From contig JAAROD010000014.1 in the NCBI GenBank assembly GCA_012274445.1, positions 861,001-925,000 of the forward strand: a DNA stretch of 64,000 nt. The letters run 5' to 3'. Made by a program: the position numbers and the translations under genes. Below are positions 33,830 through 45,400 of this stretch, piece after piece. Below the pieces are notes generated by a model. It did not search any database, was not told the origin of the DNA, and worked only from the letters and a program-made list of their open reading frames with translations. Position 1 is the stretch's first letter. The number at the start of each line of letters is the position of its first letter. Origin of the DNA: Sclerotiophoma versabilis (Eukaryota > Ascomycota > Dothideomycetes > Pleosporales > Didymellaceae).

Positions 33830-35925
33830 ATGGAAGGTCACAGAAGGAAGAGCTCATGGTTGACCATTGGAGTTGGCGGGTGTTGTGCATCGAGGGATGA
33901 GGTTGCGTCTGAGAAGAAAGGGCACAGTGGTATGTTGAACAAATTCCTTTCGTCATACAAACAACGCGGATCTTCAGCATTACAACGACTACGGTGTTCA
34001 CCGGCCCTTGCAATTCGACCTTGCAGCTTCACGTTGGTGGAGATACACCGGTTTGCCTTGCTGTCAATGATCCACATCGTGTGGAGCTACACAACCACCT
34101 TGCATGTGTGCTTCTAGAACTCAAATGTCTTGAGTTCGCACCACGTCTCTAATTACTGCAACTTTTGTCATGGAATTTCCGACAAGTGCACACTGACGAT
34201 ACACTAGGGCGATCAGCTACACGTATATACGAACAGCCTCAAGCTATGCCAGTCTCCCCAACAAACCCTTTGGCTCCGCGGCCAACAACTGGTCAAATCA
34301 TGAGCCAACACATCTCGCAATGGGTCACGAGTAGTCGCGAGTACGCTGCGAGGGCATCATCACGAGCAAGTCTGTCCACACTTACCCGACCCAAGAAATC
34401 ACATGCCCGACCTAGTATCAGCGGGCCTACCAACTTCCGACACTTTGATGGCTTCGACAGCGTAGAGTTTATGGTCACCGATGCACCATCGAATACCAGA
34501 CGCCCCAGCTTTCGTCCCCTGCAACTTTCATTGTATGGCAGCGACGGTTGTGGACGGCTATCACCACTTCCCGACTTTCAAAAGGAGGAAAATTGGACGA
34601 GCAAGCCATCACCACTAAGCATGCCCGCGCCGGCGCGAGTTCGTGGAGGTGAGATGGCAATAGGGCCGTATTTCTCCAACCCTTCATCACAAAACATTCC
34701 AAGAAAGCCTGTCGGCTCCGGTTCGCGACGTGCAAGCATGCAGAGCGTACAGAGCGTGGCTACACACGAGAGGAGGTTCTCGGACTCAACAGTGTGCACA
34801 ATGGCTACACCAGCCTTGTCATCGTGGGCCGAAGAACCAAAGGCCAGTGTAGAATCTGTTGTCCGCGGCCCTGGGCTGCTGCGACGCTCACGCACTTCAG
34901 GAACGAACACACCAGCTCGGCTCTCCCGTCGCCCTTCACCGTCTCGCAACCGAGCAAACACGGCACCCACCAGACCAAGCAGTCTCCGCCGAGCCAATAC
35001 AGACGTCGAGGAAGCGATCCGCGAGCTCAACACCATCGTCGAAGAACGCCGCGCATCCGCCTATCGCTCTCAAATCCAAGCTCCTACCCTCAACAACCGC
35101 ATTCCTCCCTCGCCGTCCCACCACGTCCCTCACTTTGCGCCCTCAATGCGTATGCACGTCCGTTCAGAGACGCTCTCCGACATTGGTTCCGCCTTTTCCG
35201 TTCCCCTGGCTAACAAGCCTCTTCCTAACCCTCCATCCAATTCAACTCCTGCTCTTCGCCGAGCACCAAATTTCTCACTTTACCCTCCGGCACGCAACTT
35301 TACCGGCCCCCTAACTTCCAATCCGATCACACCGCCTCCCCCTAAGACGGCGAGCTCGACATCCACGACGTCGCTTCACCGTCTCAGCAATTGGCTGCGC
35401 CGTTCGTCGTCGCGGCCCACGACGCCAAAAGCGAAGGATCTGACGCCGTTTTACAAGGTCGAATACCCGCCTGTTCCAGCTCTTCCGTCACGTCCCAGCA
35501 CGGCGGGGAGTCGGACGACGTACCACGTGCGCCAGGACTCGCAGGACTCGAATGACAGCGCTGAAACAGGGGCTACGACAGTGACACTTGTTTCGTCATA
35601 CACGACCACCCGGTCCACGACGCCTGAGGAAGAAATTGAGCCTGCGACTCATGCGCGCGTGAATGTGCTCAAGGGCAATGGGCGCGTGCGCCGCGTCCCT
35701 GCGCCGCTGGTGCTGAGTACCGGGGGGGACAAGGAGATTGAAGTGGCGCTGTCTAGCGAGAGGAGTACGAGGAGCACACGGGGCATGCGTGAGATGTGGC
35801 CCCCCGTGTCTCCATCTTACCACATCCTGCCCGGACAGGAGATGTTTGCAAAAGACGTCGGTCTCTACAGTGGGCGGCGTTTCCCACCCAGTCCGAACAT
35901 GAACCTGGTCGGTGTAGCGTTCTAG
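33830..35925 (+). CDS. Disordered Ser/Pro/Arg-rich protein with a CRIB-like motif
   Basis: Predicted exons 33830-33929 and 34208-35925 give 605 residues. The 278-bp intron is long for this locus but has a GTATGT donor, a CTGAC branch site and a TAG acceptor, and keeps phase (K-G-H-S-G to R-S-A-T-R-I-Y). If exon 1 is wrong, the start is probably the internal M-P-V-S-P-T-N-P-L. The exon-1 peptide (M-E-G-H-R-R-K-S-S-W-L-T-I-G-V-G) looks deliberate rather than random. Most of the protein is disordered. Residues 104-118 read I-S-G-P-T-N-F-R-H-F-D-G, close to the CRIB core (ISxPxxFxHxxHxG) with the second His replaced by Asp; CRIB motifs bind Cdc42/Rac. I know no name for this protein. A Rho-effector role is inference from the motif alone. 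Confidence 0.65.
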
Positions 35926-36821
35926 GCGTTGGGATCTGTGCTGGCACATATATACGCAAGGGAAAGAAACACTAGGCGGGAGACGGATGACAATTTTGTT
36001 TCGTTAGGCTTGGGGCATATACCCTCCGCAAGCATGCGGATGCCCCAGGTGCATCTTTGTTCACTTCGATGGATATACCCCTTTTCGACGCTGGCGGCGT
36101 CGCTGATTTAATTGCAGTTACGTAGCAGGGAGAAAATAACATCATGTTAGTTTTCTTGAAGATAAATTCGCCGTTTTAATTGTAGTCAAGTAGCAGAGAG
36201 AAAACAACATCATGTTAGTTTTCTTAAAGACAGAGTCGCCTCAGTAAACATGTTATTACGTACTGGTAGGATTGATGCTGACCAAGATACCTGGTCTGGG
36301 ACTCTGATACTGGTGCAGGAAACCTTTGGCTTGAATTGTGCACTACCACACAGTCTGGAGCGCTGCGAGTTTGTGACTGACAGGAGGACAAGGGGTGTGG
36401 ATTTTCCGTTGCACGGGCATATGATATTCATGGCCTACAGAAGTTACGGGAAGACTCATGTGGTGGAATATCGGAACAGTGAGCGCATCCGCTTTGGTTA
36501 CATGCTGAGCAAGACACTCAAAATAACATCACGTCACAACAAAACGTTCGATTGAGGCGAACTTGATCCCATGTGTTGCGCGCATCTGCTCGTGAGATTT
36601 GACCGGTTTTTGTACAGCATGTGCTGGTGTGCAGTGGGTGATGTAGTGGGTAACTTCACACTCTGATCGCTGCAGCGCCACAATGTCGACAGCAGAAGAT
36701 GCAGTAACTCCAATATGTGCCAAGTATGGGTATATAACTGCCCGCATCCGCATGCTACGAACGCAGTGTACATGCAAATTGCTCCAAATGAAAAATGACA
36801 ACCCTCGCGTGGTAAACAACA
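35926..36821. other. Convergent intergenic region
   Basis: About 900 bp between two converging genes, holding both 3' UTRs. It contains one diverged 68-bp tandem duplication (separate entry). Frames at 36250-36555 plus and 36529-36822 minus have no recognisable motif. Confidence 0.45.
36107..36242. repeat. Diverged 68-bp tandem duplication
   Basis: Two units, 36107-36174 and 36175-36242, are aligned without gaps. Both start TTTAATTG and share the block AACATCATGTTAGTTTTCTT; roughly a dozen scattered substitutions separate them. Several of the differences are transitions (C/T, G/A). The duplication lies in the 3' intergenic region. Confidence 0.85.
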
Positions 36822-39075
36822 TCAGTCCTGGCCCCAGACGTTCCGCTCCTCTCTAAAACTGCCGTAGTTGGGACTTGGTTGGTCTTGTTGAGGAGTCTTG
36901 GCAGCAGCTTGAGCATCCTCGTGGTCGCTGTAGTCGCGCGTTTCCCAGCGTTCAGCTTCTTCGTTGACAGGAGGCTTGAAATCCTTGTCCTCTTCGTCTT
37001 CATCGCTTCCCACTTTGAAAGGGTAATCAAGGTTGTGAACGCGCTCGGGATTGTGTGCTTCCGGGACGTCAGGCTCAAACCCTTCGCGAACCTCTTCGGC
37101 TTGGCCGTCTTGCGGATACGTGTGTACAAAGTGCTTGTTTTCAACTTCGTTCCAGGCGGGACCGCCTTCTTTACGTGCGCGGACACGATCAACTTCCTCA
37201 GCATCATGATCTTCGACCACGAGGTCGACGAGCTGACTCTTATCGGACTTTGCAGACGAAGAGGAGGAAGATTTTTGACGCAGCAAGCTGCCGATCAAAG
37301 GAGCTTGTGACTTGTGGTTGGAGGACTCGCCATTGGTAGAAGAGTCACTTCTTTGCTTGCCTTTGTCATGCTTGCCCTTGTCTTCTTGAATCTTTTTGAT
37401 CTGGCTCTTCCGTCTTCGCTTGTTATCGGCGGTTGGCTGGAGGTAGTTCCGGTTCGTTGAAGCAGTAATCATAGGAGGTTCTGTTGTGAAGCGATCCTCG
37501 CGCCTAGCGCGATGTGCCTCGATGACTGGGTACTGCGGATGCGTCAGTAGGGTGTGTGGGAAAGGGGAGTGGGCAACGTACGTTCCAATCGCCAAACTCC
37601 AACGCACGTGCGTTGTCGAACAACCTTTCGTCTTCAGGCTCCAGCGTTGGCTCGTCAACTTGGTCTGGGGTGCCATACTTTCCGCCTTCAAGCGCACGGT
37701 GGGGTCCGGGACTCATGGCTCTGGCTCGGCCGTGGGACACCTTGTTCAGAAGCGGGTCATGCTCCGATGACTGGCCTGGCTTCGGTATCCAGTATTTGCC
37801 CTTGCCATTCCTCTCGTACCGCATGCCCTCCTTCATACGCGCAGCACGAGACGACGACTCTTCGTGGGCAAGAACGTTGTCTCGAGCATCGAAATGGCGG
37901 TAGTCGTACTTGTTGCCGGCGAAGGTTTCTTTGGTGTCTTGGATGAGATCCAGAGGGCCGAAAGCGTCGCGCAAGGCATACTTGACGGGGAGGCGGGCAG
38001 CGGAGATGGTGTTGTCGGCATAGTCGTGCCAGGAGAAAGCGTACCAATGTGCCAGAGCGAAGAGGGGCATTTCGAAGCAGATGAGGGCGTCTTGAATGGC
38101 GGTGGCAAGGTTGTCGACCGTGTAGCCTGGGACGTCGTCTGGAATTGCGCCCAGCCAGACGAGGATGGAGAGGAAGAGACCCTGCCAGTAGGATGCGAAG
38201 ATGATGCCCTTGATGCACAAGAACTTGGGCATGGGCCGAAAAGGCTTCAAGTCGTCTGTCATGCAGACCCAGAACATGGCGAGGGCATACAGACACAGGG
38301 TAATGCTCATGTTGTAGATGAAGCTTTCCCAAAAGTAGCCAGACGACACGCCAATGTAGCCCTCCTTGTATACGCCGGTTGCTTTCATGATGATGCCAGC
38401 GACGGCGAGCAGCGGCTTGACCCAAGTGTATTGCAGGATGCCGCGCTTGACAGCCAGGAAAGTGTGGGGGTCGGAGATGTCGAGCTTGGGGAGGATCAGG
38501 CTCATGGGCCAGGGGTGGGCGACGGGGGCCCTGCCTGTCATGAGGATGATGAGGGCGCGCTCGCCGCCGATGAAGTTGATGAGGAGCTGCAGGAAGGTGT
38601 AGATGGTGAAGGCTTCGTAGACGTCGCGGAGGGGGTCAATCCAGGTTGCGGCCTGGACCGACATGAGACTGCCCCATGAGGCGGCGGCGTAGATGGGCAC
38701 CCTGGGCAGCGTGAGTGGCGGCGCGAGGGCTGGGGAGGAGGGGGAATGGGAGGAGGGGGGATGGGGGGCGGGGGTACATGAGGAGGATGCGCACGACATA
38801 TCGCTGGAGCAGCGGCTTGCGGTAGTTTTTCCTGTAGGCGCCTTAGAGACGGCACGAGCGGGCACGGCGGGCTACTTGCGTCTGCAACCACACAGCTCTG
38901 GCAGCGACGTCAGCGGGGGGGGCAGGCGCGGCCGGCATGCGACTCACAGGAAGGTGACCAGGCTCGACACCAGCGCACACACGCCGGCGACGATGATGAC
39001 GGCGTGGCCGAGCCTCTGGCCGGTGCCTCCTTCGACGGCGGCCGTATGCGCGTGCTGGAGCGCGGCTGCAGGCAT
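36822..39075 (-). CDS. DUF300/TMEM184-family multi-pass membrane protein
   Basis: Five exons: 39075-38948, 38897-38880, 38831-38778, 38701-37582 and 37532-36822, giving 676 residues. Exon 2 is only 18 nt and is followed by a GC-AG intron (donor GCAAGT at 38879). This is the only arrangement that yields A-V-W-L-Q-T-K-N-Y-R-K-P-L-L-Q-R, the diagnostic start of the family, and then V-V-R-I-L-L-M-V-P-I-Y. About seven hydrophobic segments lie in the first 330 residues (the first is A-V-I-I-V-A-G-V-C-A-L-V). Family signatures seen include G-G-E-R-A and the F-E-M-P-L-F-A-L-A-H-W-Y-A-F-S-W-H-D-Y region. The C-terminal 300 residues are charged, soluble and probably disordered. Relatives are OST-alpha/TMEM184 proteins, implicated in transport; vacuolar-membrane family members are known in plants and fungi. 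The exact role is unknown. It shares a divergent promoter with CSF1. Confidence 0.88.
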
Positions 39076-39496
39076 GGCGTGCGGCGGTCGACAGGCTCGC
39101 GGCGTGGTGTTGGGTCGTGTGCGGGCGCGGCGGCCTTCGTGATGCCTCGACGGGCGCCCAGCGTGTCGAGGGCCAAAGCTCCTGCGCCGCCCGCGACAGG
39201 CCCAATGACAATGACGCGCAGGCCACCGAACCCTGGGCCGCCTAGGGGCCTCGTACTCGGCGGGCAGGCCGGGGCCGGGGCCGGGGCCGCAGCGGTTCGT
39301 GCGCGCTGCTGCAGCCAACGCGACTGTCCACCGCGCCTGCCCACCGCGCATGCACCGCGCCTGCCCACCGCGCATGCACGACCGCCGCCGTCCGCGCTGC
39401 GACGACACGAGCACGAGCCCTCCTGCCTGCGACATGGCCCTGCGCGTCGCGGCACCATGATGCCCCGCTGCCCTCCCGCCACACCGCCCTGCAACC
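39076..39496. promoter_or_regulatory. Divergent promoter between the DUF300 gene and CSF1
   Basis: Only 421 bp separate the two head-to-head ATGs, so both genes must use overlapping promoter sequence. It is very GC-rich, with a GGCCGG simple repeat at about 39270-39286 and a perfect 24-bp tandem duplication at 39329-39376. Open frames covering the region on both strands are a by-product of GC richness. Confidence 0.6.
39329..39376. repeat. 24-bp perfect tandem duplication in the divergent promoter
   Basis: Units 39329-39352 and 39353-39376 are identical. Each contains two CACCGCGC half-repeats (followed by CTGC or ATGC), so the array can also be read as four 12-bp units. It lies about 120 bp upstream of the CSF1 ATG. 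Confidence 0.95.
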
Positions 39497-42400
39497 ATGG
39501 CCGGCGGAATCGTCGCAGAGCCGCTGAACCCGCGCGACGGCTTCAACTGGTGAGCTCCCGCTGCCCCCGCCGCGCCGTCGGCTGTGAGCTGACCGCCCAG
39601 GGTCTTCCTCGTTGAGCTGCTCATCTGCGGCATCCTGACCATCTTCTTCTTCTTCTACTTCAACCGCCTGTTCGCCACCCTCATCTCCTACGCCGTCCGC
39701 GCCTACACCTGGCGCCACTTCCACGCCTACATCGACATCACCGGCCTGCAGATCTCTCCGCTCGGCGGCCGCATCTTCTTCAAGGACATCCGCTACCACG
39801 CCCACAACGAGACCATCCTGCTGCACGGCGGCTATATCACCTGGAACTACTGGCTGCGCCGCGTGCGGGACCCTGCCGTCTACACCGACGCCGACTCTCC
39901 CGCCGACGCCAGCAGCAGCAGCCGCAGCAGCCATGCCCCAACCGCCCCCCGCTCGCCGTCAACCAGTCGAAGCAGGAATGTGGACAAGGCCGAGAAAGGG
40001 GGCAAGCAGACGCCCAAGCAGCTGCCATGCCGCATATCGATCAAGCTCTCTGGTGTCGAAGCCTTCATGTACAACCGCAGCCCCGCCTACGATGGTATCA
40101 TCGAAGCCTTCGAGCGCAAAGCCCGCACCAATGCCGACCAACAGCCCACTCGGCACGCCTCCGCGACCGATGGCACGCGCCGTGCATCTGTGTCGCAGTC
40201 TGAACACATCTCCCATGAACACCCCCACGACCACCCCCACGACCACCACCATCACAACAAGCTGAGAAAAGACCCCCCTGAGAAGGAAAAGAGCCCTCTG
40301 CGCGTCGATACAACTCTCTCGACCACTTCCAGGCCGAAGAAGGACTCCCTTCCTGCTTTCCTCCAGCTTCTTCCCGTCCACGTAGACATTGCCAAGGGTG
40401 CCATCGTTGTCGGTAACGAAAACACCCCGGCCGTGATAACGGCTCAGTTCGAGAAAGCCGCCGGCACGCTCGATGCCTCCTCCAGTGGTCCTCTCGATGT
40501 CTATCAACAACTCTTCTCCTTCCAAGTCACCCACCCAGTCATCCACATGAAGCCCAACCCAGACTACAAGTCCCCTCAGCTTGACTCGGCTGCCCAATAC
40601 AAACAAGACTCTGAAAAGGGCTTTCCAGAAGAGACTATCATCGAGAAAGACGTTGCACACAAGCGACGGACACCATTATCAAAGAAGATCCCGCTCTTGT
40701 CTGCCCTGTTTTCATCCTCCTCCGACTCGGTACACACGCATTCAAAGACTGGTACCAAGAACAGCAAATACTTTACTCCCCAGTGGCACTTCCCAGGCCA
40801 GGAGAGGTGGAAGGGTCTAGCGCGCTACTTGGATGATAGTCAGAATGATGGCCATGGCGAATGGGACGGAATTGAATATGCCAAGACCTCACTCATTGCC
40901 GATATCCCTTGCGTGAACGTCAGCTTCTACTGGGACGTGACAGGCCCAGTACCCGCCGAGATTGACAATAGCATGTTCGTTGACCCTGATCGCCCGCACG
41001 ACGTCAATGGCAGCGTTCCCCCAGACTACGGTATGGACATCGAGGTGTTTGGTGGCATCATCAACTATGGTCCGTGGGCAGACCGACATAGAGGCATTTT
41101 CCAGAACATCTTCTTTCCTGGAGCGCGCGTCGATGCGGTGCCTGCCGAGCCGCTCAAGGCCGGGGAACCCCGTACCTTGTCCATTTTCAAATTATTCTTG
41201 TTTATTGGAGAAGACACTGTACTGCGCATACCGGTTCGGGAGCCATCCAAAGATTGGAAATGGAAAGGCAAAGCTCATACATTAGCTGCGCACGAAAAGT
41301 CAGCAAACGACAAATCTAAGGGAAAGGCAAAATATCGGAGACGGCGTGGCAAACAGAGAGACACCACGGCAGCGCAGAACGTCCGCCCGTTCGCTTGGAT
41401 TGATGTCAAGGTTGCTGGTAACTCTACCGTCAACTACACCATGGACATGGTCGCCTCCGACAAGGGCTTTGGCAACAAGCTGGATGTATCAATCAAGAAC
41501 ACCGAGATTTCTTCCAGCGTAAATCACGGCTTGCTGTGGCGCTCTGGAGCCATCGCGCTCGACTGTGACTTGTCAGCACCCCTCGCTTGGAACACACTGC
41601 GAACATGGATGTTTAACATCAAATGTCATGACCTGGAGCTGTTCTTGCTCAGAGATCATCTGTTTCTCTTGACCGACCTAGTCGCTGATTGGGGTGCCGG
41701 TCCACCGCCTGACTACTTCCTCTTCGTGCCTTTCCGTTATCTCCTCCATGTCGAATTCCACAACTTCAAGCTGTACATGAACACCAACGATTCCAACATT
41801 GTGAACAACCCGGCCGACCTTGACGACAACAACTTCGTCATACTCTCTGGTCAGCATCTGCGTGGAGATGTAACCATACCCTTGGACAAGTTTCGACCGC
41901 TACAAAACGAGATACAGTTCGATGTTCATGGCGAAGACATGAGTTTAGAGGTCCTGTTGCCAGTAAAGAACACGCTCAAAACCTTTCTTGAGTCTCCCAA
42001 GGTCGCCAAATTAGGGGCGCTGACGCTCACTGGATCTTATACGTACATCACCAACACTGACCCCATGAATACTGATAGGCTGTACCTGGATATACAAGGA
42101 CACAGGCTGACCCTGGAACTATATGGCTGGCTCATCCACCATTTCATGAAGATAAAAGATAATTATTTCGGTGATGACATGCACTTCAAAACTCTGGAAG
42201 AGTTCCAGGGCCTTCCCAGCACCAATCTCTCGAGAGAGGGACCGGGCGCTGAGAAGCAGCCTGTTAAGATCTCTAACGATCTTGATGTCGTTCTCTGCAT
42301 CTCGGTCGATGATGCCAGTGTCCTTGTGCCAGCCAATCTTTACTCAGCCGAGCGCTGCATTCGAGCCGATTTACCGTATGCATCGGCTGACCTTCGCTTC

Positions 42401-45400
42401 ACGAATTACTACATGGATTTAATGGTCAACTTTAGCCCTATCAGCATCTCCTTGTCAGAACCAGCTGCTAGCCCTGACTCTAGCCCAGAACAGCTTCACA
42501 GCTCTTCAAGTGGACAGACGGAGCTTTTCATAGATTCCGTAATCATCTATGGCCATCGTTTGTTCGGTCTTTCACCTACTGAACCCACCTACGTCTGTAA
42601 TTGGGACTTCGACGTGGGTAAAATCTCTGGAGAATGCACCTCAGCCTTTATCGAGACCGCTGCTGGTGCAGCACGTTCTTTCGCATTCACTCTAGATGAC
42701 GACGAGAACTCTTTACCACTCACCGAGATTCCAGTAATTCATGACGCTACTCTGCTGAGACTGAGAACACAAGACGTCCATCTATGGTTACATGTTGCAC
42801 CAGAAGCCTTGTTGGTCAAAACGAGCGCCATCACCTTGGATTTCAACGATCTTGCAGACACCATGTTTTCTCAGCGCTTGTCGGCTTGTGTGCCAGAGTT
42901 GACCATTGGTGCGGTTGATGCTCGATCGGCATCACGTCACCGGACTCGTGCTGGCCAGAAGCACGTTGTCGAAACGCATGCCTTTTTCCAAACCACTTTG
43001 TCTTTGAACATGCTGAAAAGAAAACTCGATTTCACAGTAGACCGCGATAAACAGCAGGCCCACCTACGTGAACATGATCAACGCACTAACCGCGTCAATT
43101 TCATGTTCAAACACGAGTTTGACGATACCTTTCATCAGTCAACGATTGCGCAGGCCAACGTGCGCCCGCCGGCAATGCAGTTTCCGGATCTACCACAACC
43201 GATATTGTTCTACGGTTCGCGCACAAATGAGACAATGTCTATGAAATCCACAGCCTCACTGACAAACGAATCATTGAAGAGAGGTCGACGATCCGGCACA
43301 AATTCAATACGGTCAGTGTCTAACGGATCGCTCGCTGGTAGCATTCACTCCACCGTCAGACACAAGCACACTATCAACACCGCTGAATCTAGTAGGAGCC
43401 GGACTCTGCTTGATGGCTCGTCAAATCGTGCCGAAAGCGTAGGTCGATTTTACACACCAGAAGAAGAGCAGCACCGAGCAAGACGCAACATGGTTCCTTC
43501 TTCCGTGGCTCTTTCCAGCTCATTGGCCACTCCATACTTCCCATTAAATCAGGTGGAGCCCGACTTGTGTGATGTCCCTTCCATACCAGAACTACCAGCA
43601 CCTTCCCACAACAAACGAGGGGATGCTCTAATCTTCAATGATATGTCCGCGGGATACCTGGACGAGACCTTTTCACACACGTCTCTTCTCATCAGTTCAG
43701 AGCCGGGTATCCGAATCTACTGCACTCCGACCTTTGTCAAATCCATCTCGAACCTGGTGAAAATCATCCAGCCACAGCGCCCTGAAGACCTACTCGATGA
43801 CTTCCAAGTCAAGGTTATGACCAAGATCTTGGACAACAGGACGCGACTCGAAGGCATTGGAAGCTCACTAGAATTTAGTATCCGTGTTCCTTTCGCCCAC
43901 ATCCGCTTCCAGCACGGCTTTAACTCGACTCCAACATCCGCGGGTGGCAAAGACCAGTACGATGTCATCGCAAATCATCTCGACATGGCTGCACGCATAA
44001 AGAAATTCCCGGGTGAACGAGCGGGCGAGGACTCGCTAGCACTGCACACCACTTTGAGCTCACTTGGCCTCTCAGTCACAGAGCGTGCTCTTCAAGGTCC
44101 AAGCGAAGGTGTCGCGGTGCAGGCGGAATTGCGAGACGTGCTTGTTTGGTCCTTACAGAACAAGGAGAGTTCCCTTAACGTCTCATTTCGATCATTCGAA
44201 ATCGCTGCAGCAAGCAAGAAGATAGAATATCTTGCCTCACTGGTCCATCGAACAACAATCCTAGCCGAGGACTTAGCGGTCGGGTTTGTCGAGGCTGATG
44301 AGCGACACGATAACAGGCTGCGTTACCTGGCATGGTATCTGACGAGCGTACAAGACCAATACACTGACCCAGCGTTCTTGACAAAAGCATCCTACGCTCT
44401 GCGTGCGGCCAGAGACCACCTGCGCAGCCATGACTCGTGGAAGATCATATCGCGATTTCGCTACACCTGGCAGTGTCTTCCTTCATATGAGAAGCGTGAT
44501 CTGACCAGGAAATGTGCTCAGAAGAACGTGGGCTGCCCAGACGACGCCGAGGAGAAGATCATCACAATGTGGGACCAATGGCGAACATGGGATCTGGCAC
44601 ACGTCGAAGAGAGTCTTGCTATGAAGTTGCTATTCGGTCACCTTACAGACAGCCTGCCAACCCCTGATTCGGCACCACTGTACCTTGACGTCAAGGCTGG
44701 TGGTGTGAAGCTGATAGTTGACCCTGGACCAAAGCAAAGCGAGGTCGAATTGGTCATTGTAGCAATTAACGTTGCACTCTTGCCTCCCATAAAAGAGCCG
44801 GATGCGCTTGGAGTGATGACCGTCGAGACGCCCACAAAGTCTTCCACGGTGCAAGTTAGCGTTAGAGAAACTTTGTTTCACATTCACTGGGAGATTTGCG
44901 AGCTTGCAGAAGCGCTCACAGACCTCTTCCTCCAGGAAGACACTGCTCCAAATACGACAGCACTGGCAACGACTGCTCAACCAAAGCAAAACAAAAGGCT
45001 CAGTCATCACCAGGATGTTCAGGTGGTTTTCGTCACAGACAGATCGCAGATTATCCTTGATACTATGAATCTTCGAAGCGTCGTGACCGGGCGGCGCTTG
45101 CGGTTCTCATTTATCGACGCCGACAAGAAGGCTTCCGACCTTGGAAAGGTCCTGACCGCTCACGTTCATCTAGAGCTGGCTGTCGGCGAGGTATTCTCAC
45201 GGTCGCGGTCACTTGCCAAGACGCAATTTGAGCGGCCAAGTCTCTATTTTGCTCTTGTCGAGCATGAGAAGGGCAGTGAGATCCCCGACGAGATTAAGGC
45301 TGCGGCAGCTAGTCAAATGATCATCATCAAAGTTCATGAAGACATTCTAGGCTTCGTTGAGGTGGTCGATCTAGTGCTCAGCGACGAAGTCGCGTACTTT

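Noticed and set aside
33506..34117. 203-codon plus-strand frame
   Set aside because: Only its middle part (from 33830) is used as an exon of the CRIB-like gene; the upstream portion is pyrimidine-rich leader and the downstream portion is intron.
37864..38679. 271-codon plus-strand frame
   Set aside because: It is antisense to the conserved transmembrane exon of the DUF300 gene.
38944..39934. Long GC-rich frames on both strands around the DUF300/CSF1 divergent promoter
   Set aside because: They lie in a very GC-rich region with repeats and overlap supported exons of both genes; no independent motif.
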